A stretch of 5,499 nt of DNA from an uncultured Acidimicrobiaceae bacterium (lineage in GTDB: Bacteria > Actinomycetota > Acidimicrobiia > Acidimicrobiales > Bog-793), in NCBI GenBank assembly GCA_903907185.1, contig CAIVND010000183.1:1-5499 (forward strand). The letters run 5' to 3'. Positions 1 through 5,499 of the stretch are shown in pieces; position 1 is the stretch's first letter; each line of letters opens with the position of its first letter. The position numbers and the translations under genes are program-made. The notes beneath the pieces were generated by a model. The model did not search any database, had not been told where the DNA came from, and worked only from the letters and a program-made list of their open reading frames with translations.

Positions 1-807
1 TACATCTGCGGCGAAGAGACTGCACTCCTAGAGAGTCTTGAGGGCAAGCGAGGTTTTCCACGGATTAAGCCGCCGTTTTTCCCTGCCGTGAATGGTCTGT
101 ATGGTCAACCAACGGTGGTCAACAACATCGAGACGATGTCAAACCTGCCGTGGATTGTGCTCAATGGTGGGGACTCGTTCTCGGCGCTTGGACAGGGATC
201 ATCGACGGGGACTCGTCTGTTTGCTCTTTCGGGCCGCGTGAACCGACCCGGGTGGTACGAGCTTGAGATGTCCAAGACGACCTTTCGCGACCTTGTCTTT
301 GATCCCTCCCTTGGGGGAGGGATCGTTGGCGGAAAAGAGTTGAAGGCCTTTATCCCTGGTGGTGTATCCGCACCCTGGTTTGGTCCTGATGAACTCGATC
401 TCGGGCTTGATCAAGATGCGGTTGGAAAAGCCGGTTCAATGCTGGGATCAGGTTCTGTGGTTGTGATGGATGAATCAACTTGTGTTGTACGGGCTGCCTG
501 GCGGATCACACGCTTTTTCCACCGGGAATCATGCGGACAGTGCACACCGTGTCGAGAGGGTGGCACGTGGCTTGAACAGATCATGCGCCGTATCGAAGAG
601 GGGAGCGGTCGCGAGGCCGATCTTGATCTGTTGATGGATGTTTGTGACAACATCTCGCCGGGAGTTACTTGGCCACCTCAGCAGACCACGATCTGTGTAC
701 TTGGTCCTTCGATTCCCTCCTCAATAGCCTCAGCGATCAGGATGTTTCGTAGTGAGTTTCTGGCGCATGTTCAACAGGGCCGCTGCCCGTTTGGTGATAA
801 GCAATGA
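1..807 (+). CDS. nuoF: NADH-quinone oxidoreductase subunit F, C-terminal part (5' end outside window)
   Basis: This is the FMN- and NADH-binding subunit of complex I, on the cytoplasmic peripheral arm; it oxidises NADH and passes electrons via FMN to the N3 [4Fe-4S] cluster. The frame is open from base 1, so 268 residues of a usual 430-450 are visible. The first residues, YICGEETALLESLEGKRG, are the classic NuoF signature and lie before the first possible in-window start (GTG at 88), so 88 is not a real start. An SLBB-like stretch follows (fragment residues about 70-130: FALSGRVNRPGWYEL to AFIPGG). The N3 ligands are C178, C181, C184 (SCGQCTPCREG, bases 532-552) and C232 (TTICVLGP, bases 694-696). 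The spacing of 48 residues to the last cysteine is longer than the roughly 41 I recall for E. coli and Thermus, because of a PGVTWPPQQ segment. The TGA stop overlaps the nuoG ATG. The assignment is very secure. Confidence 0.97.
   Translation, partial: YICGEETALLESLEGKRGFPRIKPPFFPAVNGLYGQPTVVNNIETMSNLPWIVLNGGDSFSALGQGSSTGTRLFALSGRVNRPGWYELEMSKTTFRDLVFDPSLGGGIVGGKELKAFIPGGVSAPWFGPDELDLGLDQDAVGKAGSMLGSGSVVVMDESTCVVRAAWRITRFFHRESCGQCTPCREGGTWLEQIMRRIEEGSGREADLDLLMDVCDNISPGVTWPPQQTTICVLGPSIPSSIASAIRMFRSEFLAHVQQGRCPFGDKQ
301..324. repeat. perfect 10-bp inverted repeat (hairpin) inside nuoF
   Basis: GATCCCTCCC (301-310) and GGGAGGGATC (315-324) are exact reverse complements separated by TTGG. In mRNA this gives a 10-bp stem with seven G-C pairs and a tetraloop. 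It lies in the SLBB-region codons for DPSLGGGIV. No T-run follows, so it is not an intrinsic terminator. Chance expectation for a 10-bp stem with a short loop in a window this size is well below one. Any function is unknown. Confidence 0.85.
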
Positions 808-3476
808 CTGAACTCGATACTTCAAACCAAGAGGCAGAGCAGCTGATCTCACTGACGATCGATGGCGTGTCGATAACTGCCGCACCGGGCGAGCTGATCA
901 TTGAAGCTGCGGAACGAGCTGGGGTTTTCATTCCGCGATTCTGCTACCACCCGCGCATGGAACCGGTTGGCGTCTGCCGGATGTGTCTTGTCGAGGTCTC
1001 GGGTCCGCGCGGTTTTTCTCTACAGCCCTCTTGCTATCTCAAAGTTTCTGAGGGCCAAGAGGTCATTACCAATTCTGAAAAGGCGCGCAAGGCCCAAGAG
1101 GGTGTACTCGAACTCCTTCTCACCAACCATCCACTTGACTGTCCAGTCTGTGACAAAGGCGGTGAGTGCCCGCTTCAAGATCAGGCGATGGCACATGGTC
1201 CTGGTGAGACACGGTTTATTGAGCAGAAGCGGCATTGGCCAAAGCCAATCGAGATTGGTCCGCTCGTAGCGCTTGATCGCGAACGATGCATCCAATGCGC
1301 GCGTTGCACACGTTTTGCCTCCGAGGTCGCCGGTGAAGCACTGATCGATTTCGCCTTTCGAGGCTCCGAAATGGAAGTCGCTCCCTTCCCGCTCGAGCCG
1401 TTCTCCTCTTATTTTGCTGGAAATACCGTGCAGATCTGCCCCGTTGGAGCATTGACCTCGAGTCCCTATCGGTTCAAATCGCGTCCATGGGATCTCGAAC
1501 AGGCCGAAAGTACCTGTGAGGGGTGTGCAGTTGGATGCCGCACCGTCGCACAGTCATCGGCTGGCGAACTTGTTCGCTACCTGGGAGTTGATGTCGATGC
1601 GGTCAACCGAAGCTGGCTGTGTGACAAGGGTCGCTACGGATACGAGGCGGTTCACGGTGAAAACCGATTGAGTCAGCCGCTTTTGTTCGGCTCATCTCAG
1701 ACCGAAAGCACCTGGAATGAGGCCCTCAGTGCGACGATCCTAAAGATCAAGGCCGCAGTTGCTGAACATGGTGCTGGTTCGGTTGCATTTATCGGTGGGG
1801 CACGGCTATCCAATGAGGATGCCTACGCCTTTGCCAAACTTGCAAAGGGCGTCATTGGTACCGATTCAGTTGACGCACAGCTCGGCGATGGTCTTCCAGC
1901 CGAGCTTGTCCTTGGTCTTCCCCGTGCAACGATCAATGAGACTGCGAAGGCAAAGGTCGTTCTCATTCTTGGTCAAGATCTTCGAGAAGAGCTGCCGGTG
2001 CTTTTTCTTCGAATTCGAGAGAGTGCAGTAGCGAAGACATCAGTGGTTATCGACCTGTCTTCTATTACAACCTCGATGTCAAAGTACGCGACTCGGGTTG
2101 ACTATCTCCCGGGAGACCTTGCAAGGGTGGCTGCACTCATCGTTGGTGAAAATGGGGTTGATTCTCTCGGACTCAAACAGGAGCAGATCGATCAGGCACG
2201 TAAGGTGCTACGAGATGCTGGTGTGGGACCGGATGGCGAGGGTCTCGTCGCGATCTGTGGAAGAGGTGATCTTGGCGAGTCTGCAGCCGTCGCAACATCG
2301 GCCGCAACTGTTGTACATCGCATGTTGCCGAAGGCGAAGTTCTTGACTTCACTCCGTCGTTCAAACGTTCATGGCGCCCTTGATATGGGACTTTCGCCGG
2401 GAATCTTGCCAGGGCGGGTTGGTCTCGAGAGTGGTCGGTCTCTTTTCGAAGGCGCATGGGGCTCACTTCCAACTGAGCGAGGAACTGATGCAGTCGGAAC
2501 GCTCGAGGCGGCAATCCGTGGCGAGATTCAAGTGCTAATTACCCTCGGCGCAGATGTACTGACGGACTTTCCCGATCGCGACCTCGCATCTCGAGCTTTG
2601 GAGAATATTCCTACGATTGTTGCGGTAGCAACTCATGAAGATGCAACGACCCGTTGCGCACAGGTGGTCTTGCCAGTAGCTGGTGAGGCCGAGCGAAGTG
2701 GAACGGTGACAAACCTTGAGGGTCGAGTCGCCCCTACTACTCAGAAGGTGGTCCCTCCCGGCGTCGCGTGGCCGGCGTGGATCGTGGCCGCTGAGCTTGC
2801 CCGTCGATTTGGCTCAGAACTTGGTTTTGCTGATCTCGCGGAGATCACTGCAGAGATCAGTGAGCTGGCGCCTGCCTATCGAGGGCTGAATCTCACACTT
2901 GCCAACGGCGACGCACGACGTGATGGCGTCGTTGTTCCAATTGGGCGCACTTCAGTAGCAATTGGTAGCCGCACGCTTGACCCAATCGCAACTCCGGGAA
3001 TCACGTCGGTTGATGAGCAGGGCGCTCCAATGCGAGTTGGCAAAACGCTTTCATCTGTTCAGCGAGCAGTGTCGATTGAGCCGGAACTGCAAGGGTTGTT
3101 GGAGACGGTAACTGGTGGCCCGCTCGTGGTAGCACCTAAGCCTGACTCTTACACCTATCGGCTCTCGGTTCGACGGTCACTCTTTGACCAGGGGTCGCTC
3201 GTTCAGTCAAGTCCTTCGCTTGCTCCACTTGCTGGTCCGCTCCTACTTCGCGTACACCCTCAAGAGCTCGCTCGCCTTGGGGTCGAAGATGGAGGTCGTC
3301 TCAGCCTCCGTTCCTCCAAGAGGGCCATCGAGGTGACTGTCCTCGAGGATGCAACCCTTGATCATCAAGTCGTCGTCCTTGGTACCCGAGCTGATCAACC
3401 GGGTGAGATCGGTGCATTTGATCTCATCGATGTCAACGAACTGGTTGTTGATATTCGTCTGGAGAGCATCTCGTGA
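804..3476 (+). CDS. nuoG: NADH-quinone oxidoreductase subunit G (complex I 75-kDa-type iron-sulfur subunit)
   Basis: NuoG is the large iron-sulfur subunit of the peripheral arm and carries electrons from N3 towards NuoI. Its 890 residues fit the long bacterial form. Ligand sets visible in order: N1b [2Fe-2S] C47, C58, C61, C77; N5 H109, C113, C116, C122 (the HxxxCxxC pattern with its histidine); N4 C162, C165, C168, C212; and an intact N7 set C238, C241, C245, C273, a cluster off the main electron path and absent from many homologues. From about residue 280 the protein is a molybdopterin-oxidoreductase-like body, with recognisable stretches LITLGADVLTDFP and VVLPVAGEAERSGTVTNLEG. Residues of about 785-885 resemble the molybdopterin-dinucleotide-binding C-terminal domain (LLRVHPQELARLGVEDGG). 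In complex I this body is a structural relic and is not expected to catalyse. The start ATG overlaps the nuoF stop (ATGA) and the next Met is residue 52, inside the N1b motif, so the start is firm. A weak GGTGA (793-797) precedes it. Confidence 0.97.
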   Translation: MTELDTSNQEAEQLISLTIDGVSITAAPGELIIEAAERAGVFIPRFCYHPRMEPVGVCRMCLVEVSGPRGFSLQPSCYLKVSEGQEVITNSEKARKAQEGVLELLLTNHPLDCPVCDKGGECPLQDQAMAHGPGETRFIEQKRHWPKPIEIGPLVALDRERCIQCARCTRFASEVAGEALIDFAFRGSEMEVAPFPLEPFSSYFAGNTVQICPVGALTSSPYRFKSRPWDLEQAESTCEGCAVGCRTVAQSSAGELVRYLGVDVDAVNRSWLCDKGRYGYEAVHGENRLSQPLLFGSSQTESTWNEALSATILKIKAAVAEHGAGSVAFIGGARLSNEDAYAFAKLAKGVIGTDSVDAQLGDGLPAELVLGLPRATINETAKAKVVLILGQDLREELPVLFLRIRESAVAKTSVVIDLSSITTSMSKYATRVDYLPGDLARVAALIVGENGVDSLGLKQEQIDQARKVLRDAGVGPDGEGLVAICGRGDLGESAAVATSAATVVHRMLPKAKFLTSLRRSNVHGALDMGLSPGILPGRVGLESGRSLFEGAWGSLPTERGTDAVGTLEAAIRGEIQVLITLGADVLTDFPDRDLASRALENIPTIVAVATHEDATTRCAQVVLPVAGEAERSGTVTNLEGRVAPTTQKVVPPGVAWPAWIVAAELARRFGSELGFADLAEITAEISELAPAYRGLNLTLANGDARRDGVVVPIGRTSVAIGSRTLDPIATPGITSVDEQGAPMRVGKTLSSVQRAVSIEPELQGLLETVTGGPLVVAPKPDSYTYRLSVRRSLFDQGSLVQSSPSLAPLAGPLLLRVHPQELARLGVEDGGRLSLRSSKRAIEVTVLEDATLDHQVVVLGTRADQPGEIGAFDLIDVNELVVDIRLESIS
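3402..3428. repeat. inverted repeat near the 3' end of nuoG, upstream of nuoH
   Basis: TGAGATC (3404-3410) and GATCTCA (3420-3426) are perfect reverse complements with a 9-nt loop. The stem can extend by a G-U and a G-C pair to positions 3402 and 3428. It sits about 45 nt before the nuoH GTG and leaves the nuoH ribosome binding site outside the stem. A 7-bp stem is expected by chance once or twice in this length, so significance is low. Confidence 0.5.
3461..3466 (+). promoter_or_regulatory. ribosome binding site for nuoH
   Basis: GGAGAG lies 6 nt before the GTG at 3473, within the last nuoG codons. It supports GTG as the true start despite the non-ATG codon and the 4-bp overlap with the nuoG stop. 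Confidence 0.75.
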
Positions 3477-4642
3477 CCGATCCACTGTTTTCGTCAGGGA
3501 TCGATCTCGGCGTCCTGGTGATTGTGCTGATCAAGGTATTGCTCGCTTTTGGGCTCTTGATGGTTTCAGTCATGCTGATGATCTGGTTTGAACGTAAGGC
3601 GATCTCTGGCATGCAAGATCGAATAGGGCCGAACCGAGCCGGACCGTTTGGTCTCTTTCAGACGCTTGCCGATGGCACGAAGCTTTTCTTCAAAGAGGAC
3701 CTCATCCCAGAATCTGCGGACAGGTTTGTCTTCATCCTTGCCCCCTATCTGTCGCTCCTGCCCGCTTTCCTCATCTTCACAATCATCCCCGTTGGTGGCA
3801 CCGTAACGATCGCTCATCACACGGTGGAGCTCCAAGTAGCCGATCCGCCGATTGGAATTCTCTTCCTCTTGGCCCTCTCATCTGTTGCGGTCTACGGAGT
3901 CATGCTTGCAGGGTGGAGTTCTGGTTCGAAATATCCACTTCTTGGCTCGATCCGTGCATCGGCACAGATGATTAGCTACGAGGCAGCTTTTGGCCTTTCC
4001 ATAATCGTTGTGGTGTTGGAGTCACACGCACTCTCACTGAGGGCGATCGTGAACTCCCAAGCAGGACACATCTGGGATTGGAACCTCATTCGCCTTGGAT
4101 TCGTTCCATTTTTCATCTTCTTCATCGCATCGACGGCGGAGATGAATCGCCCCCCGTTCGACCTCGCAGAGGGCGAGTCGGAGTTGGGTGGAGGGTTCCA
4201 TACCGAATACTCATCGATCCGGTTCTCGCTCTTCTTCTTGGCCGAGTTCATGAACACGATCACCATGTCAGCTGTTGTGGTGACGTTATTTCTCGGCGGT
4301 CCCGATGGTCCTGGGTTTCACTTCCTTCGGTGGCTTTGGCCCATTCTCTGGTTTGCAGGAAAGACTGTCATCTTTTGTTACATCCAAGTTTGGATCCGGG
4401 CTGCACTTCCTCGGATGCGTTATGACCAATTGATGGATCTTGGGTGGAAGCGACTTATTCCACTTTCACTCGCGTGGATGCTGATCATCGCAGGTGTGCT
4501 CATCAATGTGGAGTGGGGCGTCGCCATGATGGCGCTCTCGTTGTTTGGATATGTGACACTCAGCCGTGCCTCGAAGGTCGCTCGACTTCGTCGGATTGCA
4601 GTACTGGCTGACTCGTCAGATCACGAAAAGATCGGGAGCTGA
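3473..4642 (+). CDS. nuoH: NADH-quinone oxidoreductase subunit H (membrane subunit at the quinone site)
   Basis: NuoH anchors the peripheral arm in the membrane and, with NuoB and NuoD, forms the quinone-reduction chamber and the entry to the ion-translocation path. Its 389 residues contain about eight or nine hydrophobic segments (approximately 13-37, 86-108, 125-147, 168-185, 207-221, 252-276, 287-308, 329-345 and 347-365). Family hallmarks seen: the first loop with ERKAISGMQDRIGPNRAGPFG (residues 40-60) and ADGTKLFFKED; SYEAAFGL near 168-175; the acidic quinone-side loop NRPPFDLAEGESEL with GGGFHTEYSS (225-248); and WIRAALPRMRYDQLMDLGWK (307-326). The first loop and the acidic loop keep their charged residues. 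Translation starts at GTG, overlapping the nuoG stop as GTGA; the next Met is residue 30, inside the first membrane segment, so the GTG start is well supported. A polar and charged C-terminal tail follows the last helix. Confidence 0.97.
   Translation: MTDPLFSSGIDLGVLVIVLIKVLLAFGLLMVSVMLMIWFERKAISGMQDRIGPNRAGPFGLFQTLADGTKLFFKEDLIPESADRFVFILAPYLSLLPAFLIFTIIPVGGTVTIAHHTVELQVADPPIGILFLLALSSVAVYGVMLAGWSSGSKYPLLGSIRASAQMISYEAAFGLSIIVVVLESHALSLRAIVNSQAGHIWDWNLIRLGFVPFFIFFIASTAEMNRPPFDLAEGESELGGGFHTEYSSIRFSLFFLAEFMNTITMSAVVVTLFLGGPDGPGFHFLRWLWPILWFAGKTVIFCYIQVWIRAALPRMRYDQLMDLGWKRLIPLSLAWMLIIAGVLINVEWGVAMMALSLFGYVTLSRASKVARLRRIAVLADSSDHEKIGS
4634..4638 (+). promoter_or_regulatory. ribosome binding site for nuoI
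   Basis: GGGAG lies 5 nt before the ATG at 4644, within the last nuoH codons. It decides the nuoI start in favour of 4644 over the in-frame GTG at 4566. Confidence 0.8.
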
Positions 4643-4643
4643 G

Positions 4644-5327
4644 ATGGCAAGACTGAACTTTTTTGGCGGCTTCAAGCAGAGCATTCAGCAGGTTGCGCAG
4701 CCTCGTGTGACGACTCAATATCCAAAGGAGAAGCGGGCAAAGCCGCCTCGACTTCACGGACGACACGTTTTGAACCGGTATGAAGACGGAATGGAGAAGT
4801 GCATCGGCTGTGAGCTATGCGCCGCTGTCTGCCCGGCGGATTGCATCTTCGTGCGGGGCGCGGACAATTCACCTGACGATCCGGTCTCGCCTGGCGAGCG
4901 TTACGGCTTTACCTATGAGATCAACTATCTACGATGCATTCACTGCGACATGTGCGTCGAGGCCTGTCCCACGGAGGCAATCACCGAGTCCAAGCTTTTC
5001 GAGTTTTCGTTCACCTCACGCGCTGATGCGATCTATACCAAGAAGGAACTTGTCGTTGATGATGAGGGACGACCACAGAAGATGCCTTGGGAGGATTGGC
5101 GAGAGGGCGATGATCGCTACACAAGTGCGTGGATGAGGGCGACCTCGCCCTCCGGCGCAGCAGCCTATGAGGGAGAGGTGCAGTGGTCGAGCGAACTCGG
5201 CTATGGGAGCCGCGCGGCTGAAGGCGGTCAGTCTGGAAACCGCGATGATGCAAAGACCGGGAATATCTCGATCCGCGAGGTATCGCGGAACAAGATTCCT
5301 GTCCGATTCGGTGGAAAGGTCCGATGA
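4644..5327 (+). CDS. nuoI: NADH-quinone oxidoreductase subunit I (two [4Fe-4S] ferredoxin-type subunit, long C-terminal tail)
   Basis: NuoI carries clusters N6a and N6b and links NuoG to the terminal N2 cluster of NuoB. The product has 227 residues. Two ferredoxin motifs are intact: C53, C56, C59, C63 (KCIGCELCAAVCP) and C98, C101, C104, C108 (RCIHCDMCVEACP). In 8Fe ferredoxin folds the last Cys of each motif ligates the other cluster. The stretch RADAIYTKKEL (about 126-136) is typical, as I recall it, of actinobacterial NuoI. Beyond about residue 147 the chain continues for some 80 polar, Gly/Ser/Glu/Arg-rich residues without a domain I recognise; many NuoI proteins end at 160-200 residues. 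I placed the start at ATG 4644, 1 nt after the nuoH stop, because it follows GGGAG with 5-nt spacing and gives the normal ARLNFFGGF-type N terminus. The frame is open upstream to a GTG at 4566, but that would overlap nuoH by 77 bp and lacks support. Confidence 0.96.
   Translation: MARLNFFGGFKQSIQQVAQPRVTTQYPKEKRAKPPRLHGRHVLNRYEDGMEKCIGCELCAAVCPADCIFVRGADNSPDDPVSPGERYGFTYEINYLRCIHCDMCVEACPTEAITESKLFEFSFTSRADAIYTKKELVVDDEGRPQKMPWEDWREGDDRYTSAWMRATSPSGAAAYEGEVQWSSELGYGSRAAEGGQSGNRDDAKTGNISIREVSRNKIPVRFGGKVR
5135..5152. repeat. 8-bp inverted repeat in the nuoI tail, with an extra copy of one arm upstream
   Basis: GAGGGCGA (5135-5142) and TCGCCCTC (5145-5152) are perfect reverse complements around a 2-nt centre; as RNA the closing pair would open to leave a 7-bp GC-rich stem with a 4-nt loop. 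The left arm GAGGGCGA also occurs at 5103-5110, so the right arm could pair with either copy. Lies wholly inside coding sequence, and no T-tract follows. Confidence 0.6.
5208..5219. repeat. 12-bp perfect palindrome in the nuoI tail
   Basis: AGCCGCGCGGCT is identical to its own reverse complement. One 12-bp palindrome is about what chance predicts for this length, so on its own it means little; it is listed because two other inverted repeats lie within 80 bp. Confidence 0.5.
5272..5289. repeat. 7-bp inverted repeat shortly upstream of nuoJ
   Basis: TCCGCGA (5272-5278) and TCGCGGA (5283-5289) are perfect reverse complements with a GGTA loop, giving a compact GC-rich hairpin 34 nt before the first nuoJ ATG. 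It is in the last nuoI codons and leaves the nuoJ ribosome binding site free. No T-tract follows, so it is not an intrinsic terminator. Confidence 0.55.
5313..5319 (+). promoter_or_regulatory. ribosome binding site for nuoJ
   Basis: GGAAAGG lies 4 nt before the ATG at 5324 and 7 nt before the ATG at 5327. The spacing slightly favours the second ATG, while the ATGA overlap pattern shared with nuoF/nuoG favours the first. Confidence 0.6.
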
Positions 5328-5499
5328 TGGGCGGTCTCTTGGGCGCGGCAACAATCCCCGATTCGATCACCTTTGTCATCGCGGGACTCATTGTTATCAG
5401 CGGTGCGCTCGGTGTGGTGTTCATGAAGAACCCTGTGCATTCGGCGCTCATGTTAGTGATGACCCTCTTTGGCATCGCAGTGCTTTTTGTTGAGCAAGA
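5324..5499 (+). CDS. nuoJ: NADH-quinone oxidoreductase subunit J, N-terminal part (3' end outside window)
   Basis: NuoJ is a small membrane subunit (homologue of mitochondrial ND6) next to NuoA, NuoK and NuoH at the start of the pumping arm. Only 58 whole codons are visible and the frame is open at the window edge. After a short N terminus come a first hydrophobic helix (about residues 15-34) and the family signature KNPVHSALMLVMTLFGIAVL (35-54), followed by FVEQ. Two adjacent in-frame ATGs are possible starts: 5324, which overlaps the nuoI stop as ATGA like the other junctions, and 5327. The AAAGG before them is 4 nt from the first and 7 nt from the second, so the second has the more usual spacing. 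Identity is secure from both sequence and gene order; the exact start is not. Confidence 0.94.
   Translation, partial: MMGGLLGAATIPDSITFVIAGLIVISGALGVVFMKNPVHSALMLVMTLFGIAVLFVEQ

Noticed and set aside
88..90. GTG at 88 as a start for nuoF
   Set aside because: The frame is open through base 1 and the 29 preceding codons encode a highly conserved NuoF motif (YICGEETALLESLEGK), so this is an internal Val codon.
301..324. The nuoF hairpin as an intrinsic transcription terminator
   Set aside because: The downstream bases are not a T-run, and the operon clearly continues with coupled genes.
1234..1249. Inverted repeat ATTGGC-CAAA-GCCAAT in nuoG
   Set aside because: A 6-bp stem with a short loop is expected several times by chance in this length, and nothing in the context supports a role.
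2841..2865. Short repeat GAGATCA occurring twice with a 6-bp stem in nuoG
   Set aside because: It encodes Glu-Ile-rich helix residues and is explained by codon repetition together with the general abundance of GATC.
804..3476. NuoG as a stand-alone molybdenum enzyme such as formate dehydrogenase
   Set aside because: The N1b/N5/N4/N7 layout is shared with some formate dehydrogenases, but the position between nuoF and nuoH and the absence of a recognisable Sec/Cys active-site motif in the body fit complex I NuoG.
4566..4643. A longer nuoI starting at the GTG at 4566
   Set aside because: It would overlap nuoH by 77 bp and add 26 residues unlike the usual NuoI N terminus; the ATG at 4644 has a good GGGAG at proper spacing and lies next to the nuoH stop.
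5011..5475. Long open frames on the minus strand, the largest 154 codons opposite nuoI and nuoJ
   Set aside because: It lies antisense to two securely identified genes, its translation is rich in Arg, Ser and Pro with no recognisable motif, and no separate promoter or ribosome binding site was evident.
1..5499. A defence, mobile or otherwise undescribed system
   Set aside because: Every stretch is accounted for by conserved nuo genes; there are no CRISPR-like repeats, integrase or transposase motifs, tRNA genes or orphan genes.

Overview
The window is a continuous internal slice of a bacterial nuo operon, which encodes the proton-pumping NADH:quinone oxidoreductase (respiratory complex I). 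All five genes are on the + strand in the canonical order nuoF (3' part only), nuoG, nuoH, nuoI, nuoJ (5' part only). Coding density is essentially complete: the only non-coding base between genes is one nucleotide between nuoH and nuoI. The other three junctions are 4-bp start/stop overlaps (ATGA, GTGA, ATGA). There is no promoter-sized gap, no intrinsic terminator with a T-tract, no RNA gene and no mobile element.

Layout: 1-807 nuoF C-terminal 268 residues (SLBB region and N3 [4Fe-4S] site); 804-3476 nuoG, 890 aa, with ligands for N1b, N5, N4 and N7 plus a molybdopterin-oxidoreductase-like body and C-terminal domain; 3473-4642 nuoH, 389 aa membrane subunit at the quinone site; 4644-5327 nuoI, 227 aa, two [4Fe-4S] clusters (N6a/N6b) and a long polar tail; 5324-5499 nuoJ, first 58 residues.

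The genes form one electron path. NuoF takes electrons from NADH (FMN, then N3), NuoG carries them through N1b, N4 and N5, NuoI passes them through N6a and N6b, and quinone is reduced at the interface with NuoH. NuoJ belongs to the membrane arm that couples this to ion pumping. The missing nuoA-E and nuoK-N are expected just outside the window on either side.

Organism: the protein style suggests an actinobacterium. Signs are the RADAIYTKKEL stretch in NuoI, WLCDKGR and SYFAGNTVQICPVGAL in NuoG, and GGGFHTEYSS in NuoH. Base composition looks moderate by eye rather than strongly GC-rich. An Acidimicrobiia-like, Ferrimicrobium-type lineage would fit, but this is recall-based inference and was not tested by any search.

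I found no previously undescribed system here. The points worth a second look are modest: a perfect 10-bp hairpin inside nuoF, a high density of GATC, a longer-than-usual spacing before the last N3 cysteine of NuoF, and the extended NuoI tail, whose DNA carries a small cluster of palindromes just upstream of nuoJ.
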